Of a DNA stretch of 64,000 bases, positions 40,798 to 49,299 are shown piece after piece. Source of the stretch: Youngiibacter multivorans (GTDB taxonomy: Bacteria > Bacillota > Clostridia > Clostridiales > Clostridiaceae); assembly GCF_017873395.1 (NCBI RefSeq), contig NZ_JAGGKC010000014.1, positions 1 through 64,000 on the forward strand, written 5' to 3'. The notes beneath the pieces were generated by a model that saw only the letters and a program-made list of their open reading frames with translations, was not told the DNA's origin and did no database searches. Positions within the stretch are counted from its first letter, which is position 1. The number at the start of each line of letters is the position of its first letter. The translations under genes were made by a program, and so were the position numbers.

Positions 40798-41604
40798 ATG
40801 ATAAAGGTATTGACGATTGCGGGCTCTGATTGCAGCGGAGGAGCTGGAATACAGGCTGACATAAAGACTATGACTGCGCTTGGGGCGTATGCCATGAGCG
40901 CGGTTACGGCACTCACTGCACAGAATACTACAGGAGTATATGGGATTCTTGAATCTGACCCGGAGTTCCTTTCTCTTCAGCTTGATTGTATATTCAGGGA
41001 TATATACCCGGATGCAGTGAAGATAGGCATGGTGTCTAACAGGGAGCTCATCTGTGTGATAGCAGGAAAGCTCAGGGAGTATGGAGCCAAGAACATCGTG
41101 GTTGACCCGGTCATGGTTTCAACCAGCGGAAGCAGTCTCCTCGGTAATGGCGCTGAGGTTTCTCTGGTGAAAGAACTTATGCCGCTTGCTGACCTGGTCA
41201 CTCCAAACATTCCTGAAGCTGAGAAGATTACAGGAATGAAGATAAACAATAAGACTGATATGGAAATGGCCGCTAAGGCGATTTCTGATATGATTCCGGG
41301 GTGGGTGCTGTTAAAGGGTGGGCACCTTAATGGGAGTGCGGATGATCTTCTATGCAGGAAGAATGAATTCATTTGGATCAGTGGTAAACGGATAGACAGC
41401 AATAACACCCATGGGACAGGCTGCACATTATCCTCAGCACTGGCCGTAGGACTCGCAAGCGGAATGACTGTTGAAGAGAGCGCAATAATGGCCAAAAAAT
41501 ATGTCGCAGGAGCTCTGGGCACCGGCCTGGATCTGGGAAAAGGAAGCGGACCTCTGAACCATTGCTTCGATATTGAAAGAGTCCTTCGTACAGGTACGTA
41601 CTAA
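40798..41604 (+). CDS. thiD: HMP / HMP-phosphate kinase ThiD
   Basis: About 268 residues of the ribokinase-like ThiD family, which phosphorylates HMP twice. Motifs: TIAGSDCSGGAGIQADIKTM, VVDPVMVSTSG, TPNIPEAEKITG, LLKGGHL and the anion hole NTHGTGCTLSSALA. Start ATG 40798 follows GGAGG and is adjacent to the HAD stop. With cytX, thiM and thiE it completes salvage of both halves of thiamine; no de novo genes (thiC, thiG) are present in the cluster. Confidence 0.94.
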   Translation: MIKVLTIAGSDCSGGAGIQADIKTMTALGAYAMSAVTALTAQNTTGVYGILESDPEFLSLQLDCIFRDIYPDAVKIGMVSNRELICVIAGKLREYGAKNIVVDPVMVSTSGSSLLGNGAEVSLVKELMPLADLVTPNIPEAEKITGMKINNKTDMEMAAKAISDMIPGWVLLKGGHLNGSADDLLCRKNEFIWISGKRIDSNNTHGTGCTLSSALAVGLASGMTVEESAIMAKKYVAGALGTGLDLGKGSGPLNHCFDIERVLRTGTY

Positions 41605-41747
41605 TAAGAATTTTGACATTTGAAGGTTCGTATTGCAAAAACATGAAAAATGAATCCCTAAATGAAGGTAAAATTGCATGATGATAGGCAATTATCAAAA
41701 TTAAAGCGAATTTAATCATAAATCATTAATATTTTGTAAAATAAATA

Positions 41748-41776
41748 TTGAATTGCCATAACCTCTGGTATACAAT
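41748..41776 (+). promoter_or_regulatory. sigma-A promoter of gltB
   Basis: TTGAAT (41748-41753) and TACAAT (41771-41776) are 17 bp apart, giving a leader of about 80 bases before gltB. The 140 bp before it, after thiD, is AT-rich with no further feature seen. Confidence 0.72.
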
Positions 41777-41792
41777 TTTACGTATCAATCAT

Positions 41793-41843
41793 TAAGGTGG
41801 ATAAAACCATCCTTATGGTGGAATTATTCTAACGACGAGTTAG
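41793..41843 (+). promoter_or_regulatory. two small hairpins in the gltB leader
   Basis: TAAGG-TGG (41793-41800) pairs with CCA-T-CCTTA (41807-41815) with one bulge, and CTAAC (41829-41833) pairs with GTTAG (41839-41843) just upstream of the ribosome site. They may tune translation; neither resembles a known nitrogen-responsive element. Confidence 0.35.
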
Positions 41844-41863
41844 GGAGACAAAGGGTGAGGAAT

Positions 41864-44800
41864 ATGGAGCATGGGTTACCGAAGAAGCAGGGGTTGTACG
41901 ACCCTCAGTTCGAACACGATGCCTGCGGGATGGGATTTGTCGTAAATATCAAGGGAGACAAGTCGCATGACATAATCGACGAGGCGCTTACAGTACTGGA
42001 GAACCTTAGCCACAGGGGAGCCGCGGGAGCTGACGAGAAAACCGGAGACGGATCGGGCATACTTGTCCAGATACCTCACGATTTTTATAAGCGCGAATGC
42101 GAAGTTCTGGGATTCCAGCTGCCTGAGAAAGGCGATTATGGCGTTGGTATGATATTCGCGCACAAATACGACGAATTCAGAAGAATTCAGATGGATGCAT
42201 TCGAAAAGATCGTCAAAGAGGAAGGGCAGAGCATCCTCGGATGGAGAGAAGTCCCTATCGACAAGACGATGGTTGGCGTTACTGCAAAGAATGTCATGCC
42301 AAGATTCATTCAGGTATTCATCGGGAAGAGCGAAGACATAAAGAACGAGAGGGATTTCGAAAGAAAACTCTACATTATAAGGAAGCTTGCAGAGAAGGCG
42401 ATAGTTCCGCTTTGTGAAGACAAGGGAGGCACCTTCTATGTATCGAGCCTTTCGTCAAAGACAATAGTCTACAAGGGCATGCTTACAGCTGAGCAGCTGA
42501 GGCACTTCTATCTTGACCTTTCAGACCTTGATTTTTCATCGGCTCTGGCCATGGTGCACTCGAGGTTCTCGACAAATACATTCCCAAGCTGGGAAAGGGC
42601 GCATCCGAACAGGTTCATAGTCCATAACGGCGAGATAAATACCATAAGAGGAAATGTCAACTGGATGAGGGCAAGGCAGAAGAATATGAAGTCTAAGTAC
42701 TTCGATGACCTGACAAAGGCTTATCCTATAGTCGATGAGTCAGGAAGCGATTCCGCCATGTTTGACAACAGCCTTGAATTCCTTCATATGACCGGCAGGA
42801 CCCTTCCTCATTCTGTAATGATGATGATTCCGGAACCCTGGGAGAAGAACGTCCTCATGTCCAAGGAGAAGAAGGAGTTCTACAAGTTCAATTCCTTCCT
42901 CATGGAGCCTTGGGACGGACCTGCAGCAATGGCCTTCTCTGATGGTGACATCATAGGCGGAGTGCTTGACAGGAACGGGCTCAGGCCATCAAGGTACTAT
43001 GTGACCAAGGATGACAGGGTAATCCTGGCATCAGAGGTCGGAGTTGTCGACATCAAGCCTGAGAACATAAAGTATAAGGGCAGGTTGGAGCCGGGCAGGA
43101 TGCTGCTCATCGACACCAAGGAAAAGAGGATAATCTCTGATGAGGAGATAAAGCAGAGAGTCTCAACCATACATCCTTACGATGAATGGAATGCAAAGCA
43201 TATCACGAAGCTTGAGGACCTGAGGAATTTCGATGAATTCGAAGAGCCTCATGTTGATGAGCTGCTGAAGCTTCAGAAGACCTTCGGATATACCTTTGAG
43301 GATATCCAGAAGACGATCATCCCCATGGCTGAGAGCGGAGACGACCCGATAGGATCAATGGGCATGGATTCACCGCTGGCGGTGCTTTCAGAGAAGCCGC
43401 AGCTTCTTTACCTTTACTTCAAGCAGCTTTTCGCCCAGGTCACAAATCCGCCTATCGATGGAATCAGGGAGGAGCTTGTCACTTCAAGCACCATGCTTCT
43501 AGGTGATACCGGAAATCTTCTTAATCCAGACGATTCGGCTTCAGTAAGCATTTCGCTTGAGCATCCGATACTCACGAATGAGCAGCTTGCGATACTCAAG
43601 AATCAGGATAAGGGCGGCTTCAAGTCTGCCGTGATTCCGATCCTCTTCAAGGCCGCAGGAGGCCCCAGAGCAATGGAGAAGGCGCTGGACAGGATGTTCA
43701 GGGCAGTTGACAAGGCTGTGGAGGATGGAGCAAAGATAATCATCCTTTCAGACAGGGGCGTAAATGAGACATATGCACCGATTCCAGCTCTGCTGGCATC
43801 TGCAGGTCTTCATAACCATCTCATAAGGAACGAGATAAGGACCAACATGGGAATTGTACTTGAGTCGGGAGAGCCGAGAGAAGTGCATCATTTCTGTACC
43901 CTTCTAGGATACGGAGTTACTGCCATAAATCCATACATGGCATACGAATCAATAAGGGACCTTGCATGCAGAGATCAGCTTGACGGCCTCACCTATGAGG
44001 AAGGCAAGAAGAACTACATAAAGGGCTCGGTCAAGGGAATACTGAAGGTCATAACCAAGATGGGAATCTCTACCACAAGGAGCTACCATGGTTCACAGAT
44101 ATTCGAGGCAGTAGGCCTGAGGAAGGACCTCATAGACAAATACTTCGCCAATACCCCATCAAGGGTGGAGGGAATAGGCCTTGAGCACATAGCCCAGGAA
44201 AGCCAGATGAGGCACGAAAGCGCATATGCGCCGAATTCGCCGTTCACGGATACTCTTGAAGTAGGCGGACACTTCCAGGTCAAGGATGATGGAGAAGTCC
44301 ATATGTACAATCCAGAATCCATATACCTGCTGCAGAGAGCGGTAAGGGAGTCGAACTACAAACTGTTCAAGGATTTCTCGAGAAAGATCAACGATGAGGA
44401 GATATTCACTCTGAGAGGCCTTCTGGACTTCAAGATCAATCCTGGCGATACGATTCCGATAGAGGAAGTTGAATCAGTTGATTCGATAGTGAAGAGATTC
44501 AAGACCGGAGCAATGTCCTATGGATCAATAAGCAAAGAGGCTCACGAGTGCCTTGCCATAGCGATGAACAGGCTCGGAGGAAAGAGCAACACCGGTGAAG
44601 GCGGAGAGGATGAGGAGAGATTCCTCGTCATGGAGAACGGAGACAGCAAGAACAGCGCCATAAAGCAGGTGGCATCAGGAAGATTCGGAGTCACAAGCAA
44701 TTACCTTGTCAATGCGAGAGAGATACAGATAAAGATGGCTCAAGGCGCAAAGCCTGGTGAAGGTGGTCAGCTTCCTGGCAGGAAGGTATACCCTTCGATC

Positions 44801-46444
44801 GCCAAGACAAGGCATTCAACTCCTGGAGTAGAGCTGATATCGCCGCCACCGCATCATGATATATACTCAATAGAAGACCTTGCCGAGCTCATACTTGACT
44901 TAAAGAATGCCAACAGGAATGCGAGGATAAACGTCAAGCTGGTATCTGAGGTGGGAGTCGGAACGATTGCTGCCGGAGTTGCCAAAGGAAAGGCTGACGT
45001 CATACTCATATCGGGTTATGACGGAGGTACTGGAGCATCTCCAAGGACAAGCATAAGGAATTCAGGACTTCCATGGGAGCTTGGACTCGCAGAGACCCAT
45101 CAGACACTTGTTCTGAACAAGCTGAGGGACAGGGTTGTAGTTGAGACCGACGGAAAGCTTCTTACAGGAAGAGACGTGGTCATAGCTGCAATGCTTGGTG
45201 CCGAGGAGTTCGGATTTGCAACTACGCCGCTCATATCCATGGGCTGCGTTATGATGAGGGTTTGCAACCTGAACACATGCCCTGTAGGAATTGCAACCCA
45301 GGACGAAAGACTGAGGAAGAACTTCACCGGAAAGCCGGAGCATGTAGTTAACTTCATGAGGTTCATCGCCCAGGAAATGAGGGAATACATGGCCAAGATG
45401 GGCTTCAGGTCCATTATTGAGATGGTTGGAAGGACCGACAGGCTAAGGCCGAAAGATAATGTTACCCACTGGAAGGCATCGCATCTGGACCTTTCCAAGA
45501 TACTTTACCAGCCGTATGCGGGTGCTGATGTAGGAAGGTACAACACAGTAGCTCAGGACCACAAGCTCGAGGAATCACTCGATATGAAGAAGCTGCTGAG
45601 GATGTGCAAGCCTGCCCTTGAAAACCAGAAGCCAATAAGGGCCAAGCTTAAGATCAACAACGTTGACCGCGTGGTCGGAACTATTATTGGAAGCGAGATA
45701 AGCAAGAGATATGGAGAGGCAGGTCTTCCTGAAGATACCATAAAGCTTACTTTCGTAGGAAGTGCAGGACAGAGCTTCGGAGCATTCGCACCGAAGGGAC
45801 TATCTCTTGAGCTTGAGGGAGATTCCAACGACTATATCGGAAAGGGACTTTCAGGCGGAAAGATAGTGGTATATCCTCCTAAGACATCTGATTTCGAACC
45901 GCATGAGAACATACTTATCGGTAATGTGGCATTCTACGGTGCAACCGAGGGTGAGGCATACATAAGCGGAATAGCCGGCGAGAGATTCTGCGTAAGGAAC
46001 AGCGGAATCAAGGCAGTGGTTGAAGGTGTCGGAGACCATGGCTGCGAATACATGACAGGCGGAAGGGTCGTAATTCTCGGAAGGACCGGAAGGAACTTCG
46101 GAGCGGGAATGTCAGGCGGAATCGCATACATACTCGATTTTGATGAGGTATACTGCAACAAGGGCAAGATCCTCCTCTGCGGGGTCACCGAGGAGAAGGA
46201 GCTCAAGGAGCTTAGGGAAATGATCGAGAAGCATGTTGAAGTTACCGGAAGCCCAAGAGGCAGGATGGTTCTGGACGACTGGAACAATTACGCTGGAAGG
46301 TTCACCAAGGTAATACCTACAGACTACAAGAACATGGTAGAGAGCATAGAGCGGGCTAAGAATGCGGGCTACAGAGGCGATGATGCGCTTATGGTTGCAT
46401 TCTCAGAGAACTTCAAGATTCCGCTTGGCTCGGAATCCAACTAG
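41864..46444 (+). CDS. gltB: glutamate synthase large subunit
   Basis: About 1526 residues, normal for bacterial GltB, which transfers the amide of glutamine to 2-oxoglutarate. After a short propeptide, Cys21 (HDACGMGF) is the amidotransferase nucleophile, followed by SHRGAAGADEKTGDGSG. The synthase domain has GEGGEDEERF and the FMN region ISGYDGGTGASP; the 3Fe-4S cysteines lie in CVMMRVCNLNTCPVG. The C-terminal GXGXG-type helix (YMTGGRVVILGRTGRNFGAGM) is present. ATG 41864 is preferred to GTG 41855 because AAAGGG is 8 bases before it. Confidence 0.96.
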   Translation: MEHGLPKKQGLYDPQFEHDACGMGFVVNIKGDKSHDIIDEALTVLENLSHRGAAGADEKTGDGSGILVQIPHDFYKRECEVLGFQLPEKGDYGVGMIFAHKYDEFRRIQMDAFEKIVKEEGQSILGWREVPIDKTMVGVTAKNVMPRFIQVFIGKSEDIKNERDFERKLYIIRKLAEKAIVPLCEDKGGTFYVSSLSSKTIVYKGMLTAEQLRHFYLDLSDLDFSSALAMVHSRFSTNTFPSWERAHPNRFIVHNGEINTIRGNVNWMRARQKNMKSKYFDDLTKAYPIVDESGSDSAMFDNSLEFLHMTGRTLPHSVMMMIPEPWEKNVLMSKEKKEFYKFNSFLMEPWDGPAAMAFSDGDIIGGVLDRNGLRPSRYYVTKDDRVILASEVGVVDIKPENIKYKGRLEPGRMLLIDTKEKRIISDEEIKQRVSTIHPYDEWNAKHITKLEDLRNFDEFEEPHVDELLKLQKTFGYTFEDIQKTIIPMAESGDDPIGSMGMDSPLAVLSEKPQLLYLYFKQLFAQVTNPPIDGIREELVTSSTMLLGDTGNLLNPDDSASVSISLEHPILTNEQLAILKNQDKGGFKSAVIPILFKAAGGPRAMEKALDRMFRAVDKAVEDGAKIIILSDRGVNETYAPIPALLASAGLHNHLIRNEIRTNMGIVLESGEPREVHHFCTLLGYGVTAINPYMAYESIRDLACRDQLDGLTYEEGKKNYIKGSVKGILKVITKMGISTTRSYHGSQIFEAVGLRKDLIDKYFANTPSRVEGIGLEHIAQESQMRHESAYAPNSPFTDTLEVGGHFQVKDDGEVHMYNPESIYLLQRAVRESNYKLFKDFSRKINDEEIFTLRGLLDFKINPGDTIPIEEVESVDSIVKRFKTGAMSYGSISKEAHECLAIAMNRLGGKSNTGEGGEDEERFLVMENGDSKNSAIKQVASGRFGVTSNYLVNAREIQIKMAQGAKPGEGGQLPGRKVYPSIAKTRHSTPGVELISPPPHHDIYSIEDLAELILDLKNANRNARINVKLVSEVGVGTIAAGVAKGKADVILISGYDGGTGASPRTSIRNSGLPWELGLAETHQTLVLNKLRDRVVVETDGKLLTGRDVVIAAMLGAEEFGFATTPLISMGCVMMRVCNLNTCPVGIATQDERLRKNFTGKPEHVVNFMRFIAQEMREYMAKMGFRSIIEMVGRTDRLRPKDNVTHWKASHLDLSKILYQPYAGADVGRYNTVAQDHKLEESLDMKKLLRMCKPALENQKPIRAKLKINNVDRVVGTIIGSEISKRYGEAGLPEDTIKLTFVGSAGQSFGAFAPKGLSLELEGDSNDYIGKGLSGGKIVVYPPKTSDFEPHENILIGNVAFYGATEGEAYISGIAGERFCVRNSGIKAVVEGVGDHGCEYMTGGRVVILGRTGRNFGAGMSGGIAYILDFDEVYCNKGKILLCGVTEEKELKELREMIEKHVEVTGSPRGRMVLDDWNNYAGRFTKVIPTDYKNMVESIERAKNAGYRGDDALMVAFSENFKIPLGSESN

Positions 46445-46457
46445 GGAGGCGAATAAA

Positions 46458-47942
46458 ATGGGAAAACCAACTGGATTTATGGAATTTGACAGAATAGACC
46501 CCAAGAAAAGACCTCCCAGGGAAAGAATCAGTGACTGGAAGGAAATAAAGCTTCCGCTTGATGCGGTTACAGTAAGGAAGCAGGGTGCTAGGTGCATGAA
46601 CTGCGGAGTTCCTTTCTGCCACAGCGGAGTGCTGCTTAATGGAATGGCGTCGGGATGTCCTCTGCATAACCTGATACCTGAATGGAACGAGCTTGTGTAC
46701 AAGGGACAGTGGGAAGAGGCTTACAAGAGGCTTGCAAGGACCAACCCATTCCCTGAGTTCACATCAAGGGTATGTCCGGCACCATGCGAAGGCTCCTGCA
46801 CAGAAGGGCTTATCATGGAGCCTGTGACAATAAGCAACCTTGAGTATGAGATCATAGAGAAGGCCTTCTCTGAAGGTTGGGTAAGGCCGCTGAAGCCAAA
46901 TCCTACAGGCAAGAAGGTTGCTGTCGTAGGAGCGGGACCATCGGGCATGTCGACGGCATACTACCTGAATGCGGTAGGACATGACGTCACAGTATATGAG
47001 AGGAACGACAGGCCGGGCGGACTGCTGATGTATGGAATACCCAACATGAAGCTGGACAAGGGTGTGGTGATGAGAAGAGTCAGGGTTCTTGAGGAATCAG
47101 GAGTCAAGTTCGTCATGAACACCTCGGTCGGTAAGGACATTTCAGCAAAGGAACTCGTTGAGAAGTATGACTCTGTAGTACTTTGCGGAGGTGCAACCAA
47201 GGGAAGGGGAATCCAGGTCGAGGGCAAGGACCTCAAGGGTGTCCACTTTGCTGTTGACTTCCTGAAGGCCAACACGAAGAGTTTGCTTGATTCTGATCAT
47301 AAGGATGGGGCATATGTAAGCGCAAAGGACAAGCATGTCATAGTAATAGGAGGAGGAGACACAGGAACTGACTGCGTCGCCACTTCAATAAGGCATGGCT
47401 GCAAGAGCGTCAATCAGCTGGAGATACTTCCTGAACCGCCTGCAGCGAGGATAGAGGACAGCAACCCATGGCCTGAATGGCCGAAGAAGATCAAGGTGGA
47501 CTATGGCCAGGAAGAGGCTATAAGCCTTTACGGAAGAGACCCGAGAAACTACCTCATCAATACAAAGAAGATGGTAGGAGACAAGGATGGAAACGTGAAG
47601 GAGATACACACTGTTGAGATAAGCTGGGAAAAGGATCCGTCAGGCAGGCTTTATCCGAAGGAAGTTCCCGGAAGCGAGAAGGTATGGAAAGCAGACCTTG
47701 TGCTTCTGGCAATGGGATTCCTTGGACCTGAAGATGATATCCTTGATGAGCTGGATGTTGACAGGGATCCGAGAAGCAATGTCAAGGCAGACTATGAAGT
47801 ATTTGAGACAAACGTCGAGAAGGTGTTCTCCGCCGGAGACATGAGAAGAGGCCAGAGCCTAATAGTATGGGCCCTTCAGGAAGGTAAGCTTGCCGCAAGG
47901 GAAGTTGACAAATATCTGATGGGAAAGAGTGTCATAAAGTAA
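46458..47942 (+). CDS. gltD: glutamate synthase small subunit
   Basis: About 494 residues. GltD takes electrons from NAD(P)H through FAD and two 4Fe-4S clusters to GltB. The N-terminal cluster cysteines are CMNCGVPFCHSG, CPLHNLIPEWN and CPAPCEGSC; the FAD site is VAVVGAGPSGMSTAYYL and the NADPH site VIVIGGGDTGTDC. Start ATG 46458 has GGGAGG upstream, 13 bp after the gltB stop. A strong terminator follows. Confidence 0.95.
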   Translation: MGKPTGFMEFDRIDPKKRPPRERISDWKEIKLPLDAVTVRKQGARCMNCGVPFCHSGVLLNGMASGCPLHNLIPEWNELVYKGQWEEAYKRLARTNPFPEFTSRVCPAPCEGSCTEGLIMEPVTISNLEYEIIEKAFSEGWVRPLKPNPTGKKVAVVGAGPSGMSTAYYLNAVGHDVTVYERNDRPGGLLMYGIPNMKLDKGVVMRRVRVLEESGVKFVMNTSVGKDISAKELVEKYDSVVLCGGATKGRGIQVEGKDLKGVHFAVDFLKANTKSLLDSDHKDGAYVSAKDKHVIVIGGGDTGTDCVATSIRHGCKSVNQLEILPEPPAARIEDSNPWPEWPKKIKVDYGQEEAISLYGRDPRNYLINTKKMVGDKDGNVKEIHTVEISWEKDPSGRLYPKEVPGSEKVWKADLVLLAMGFLGPEDDILDELDVDRDPRSNVKADYEVFETNVEKVFSAGDMRRGQSLIVWALQEGKLAAREVDKYLMGKSVIK

Positions 47943-47946
47943 GATA

Positions 47947-47984
47947 AATACCGGGATGCAGATTAATGCATCCCGGTATTTTCT
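47947..47984 (+). terminator. terminator of gltBD
   Basis: A perfect 14-bp stem, AATACCGGGATGCA (47947-47960) with TGCATCCCGGTATT (47967-47980), loop of 6, then a T tract. Confidence 0.92.
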
Positions 47985-48107
47985 GTCTCAAGGCATATTT
48001 TCTCGTAAAATCTAAAGCTTATCTGCTTGCTGAGGTTAAGCTGAGCGCAGAAGCCTTACTAAGCTGTTCCATTTTGGAATACTTTGAAATGCCTTAAAAT
48101 CACAGCG

Positions 48108-48133
48108 TGATACATAATGATACAATATGATAC
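48108..48133 (+). repeat. three TGATAC repeats at exact 10-bp period
   Basis: TGATAC occurs at 48108, 48118 and 48128, each followed by a four-base A/T spacer. The period equals one helical turn, so all three copies face the same side of the DNA, as expected of a tandem regulator-binding site. It lies about 135 bp upstream of the promoter of the small unknown gene. The rest of the 395-bp gap (47943-48337) is AT-rich with only the gltBD terminator and that promoter. Confidence 0.5.
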
Positions 48134-48267
48134 TATATTCATGTTTGAAGTATTACTGATATATTGAAATGTTAGCAGAGTAAAATATAGTAAAATTAAA
48201 AATAATAAAGCAAGTTTCTAAAAATGTTAAAATATTAACGACAATTGACATGCTTTGAAAATATTTA

Positions 48268-48295
48268 TTGCATTTTATTATTAATTGATTATAAT
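48268..48295 (+). promoter_or_regulatory. promoter of the small unknown gene
   Basis: TTGCAT (48268-48273) and TATAAT (48290-48295) are 16 bp apart, 42 bp before the ATG. A TTGACA at 48245-48250 lacks a partner -10 box at proper distance. Confidence 0.55.
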
Positions 48296-48337
48296 AATGT
48301 GGTACGCGAAATCTTTTATCAAGAGGGGAAATGACAA

Positions 48338-48628
48338 ATGAAAAAGGCATTCATAAGCCTTACTGAACTTGAAGAGCAGCTTAAAGAGGTTCTCAGCATA
48401 AACGCTCTTCCGCACGATGCAGAAAAACTTGTAGATGAGATAAAGAATATAAATGAAGTCACTGGCTTCAATGACCTTGGAAGACTTCATATGGTCGACC
48501 TGGGAGACCTGGGCGATTTAATCGTCAAGGGCAAGGAGATAGGCAGTGAGCTTTATTTCAACTATGTGGCATTCAAGAACGGTCCAGATGTATTCAGGGG
48601 AATGAACCACTGGGTTTACGGAATCTGA
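48338..48628 (+). CDS. small protein of unknown function
   Basis: A 96-residue soluble acidic protein that I do not recognise. It begins MKKAFISLTELEEQLKEVLS, has no cysteines, signal peptide or membrane segment, and ends with VFRGMNHWVYGI. GAGGGG lies upstream of the start. It has its own promoter, a terminator directly after it, and lies between the gltBD and glnA-ANTAR units. A coding role is supported by these signals and by normal codon use. A link to nitrogen control is only suggested by position. Confidence 0.65.
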   Translation: MKKAFISLTELEEQLKEVLSINALPHDAEKLVDEIKNINEVTGFNDLGRLHMVDLGDLGDLIVKGKEIGSELYFNYVAFKNGPDVFRGMNHWVYGI

Positions 48629-48660
48629 TCCAGGTCAATCCCTGTAATGTGCAGAAATGA

Positions 48661-48705
48661 TAAAGAGCAGGAAGTGTGTGTTTTACGCACTCTTCCTGCT
48701 CTTTA
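48661..48705. terminator. bidirectional terminator
   Basis: A 14-bp perfect outer stem, TAAAGAGCAGGAAG (48661-48674) with CTTCCTGCTCTTTA (48692-48705), is capped by an inner 6-bp stem GTGTGT/ACGCAC with a TTT loop. It separates convergent genes and overlaps the end of the ANTAR gene by 3 bp. Confidence 0.85.
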
Positions 48706-49281
48706 TTCTTTCCTGAAGCCGTGGGCTACTACAGCCTTGGCGGCCTTCTCCATCGGAAGGCACATGTCCATGGCCATCTTCCTAAGACATGCGAAGGCTT
48801 CTTCCTCAGTCATGTTCTCTTCCTTCATCAGTATGCCCTTGGCCTTCTCTACTGTGATCCTCCCCTCAAGCTTCTTTTCCACTTCCAGAAGCTTCAGCTT
48901 GAGGTCAAGGATCTTCCTGGATGTGTTCACAGCGAGTTCTACGGTCTTGTAGAGCGAATCAAGGGTCATGGGGAAGGTTATATAGGCATAGAGGTTCATC
49001 GTCTCCAGGGTCTTCCTGAAGGCTCCTTCAGGCTGGTCTACTATGAAGACCACGGAGGTAACATAGTCGGATTCAAGGACCCTTGCCGTGGCTACCGTGC
49101 TTGCGCCTCCAATTTCAAGGGGCATGATGACTATGTCAGGCTTGACCCGCCTGGCAGTCCTTAAGACCTCTTCTATGCTCTGGAAAGTGTAAATCCTATA
49201 TCCCCGCCTCTCCAGGGAGGAACGGAGCTTTTCAATGACCGATATGCTGCTGTGGCCAATGACTATCGTCTGTTCTTTCAT
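48703..49281 (-). CDS. ANTAR-domain antiterminator protein
   Basis: A 192-residue protein with an N-terminal receiver-like domain, a coiled-coil linker (about 110-130) and a C-terminal ANTAR RNA-binding domain (ITVEKAKGILMKEENMTEEEAFACLRKMAM). The receiver has lost its phospho-acceptor: the expected Asp is replaced in PDIVIMPLEIGG, and the N-terminal acidic pair is absent (VIGHSSIS). It therefore is not a normal response regulator. Directly downstream of glnA on the same strand, as in the clostridial glnA-nitR arrangement. It should bind a hexaloop in the glnA leader to prevent termination when nitrogen is limiting. Confidence 0.88.
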   Translation of the reverse strand: MKEQTIVIGHSSISVIEKLRSSLERRGYRIYTFQSIEEVLRTARRVKPDIVIMPLEIGGASTVATARVLESDYVTSVVFIVDQPEGAFRKTLETMNLYAYITFPMTLDSLYKTVELAVNTSRKILDLKLKLLEVEKKLEGRITVEKAKGILMKEENMTEEEAFACLRKMAMDMCLPMEKAAKAVVAHGFRKE

Positions 49282-49299
49282 GATGCTCCTCCAAAGGGA

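Noticed and set aside
48108..48133. CRISPR-like array
   Set aside because: Units are only 10 bp with four-base spacers and no cas genes are present; a regulator site fits better.
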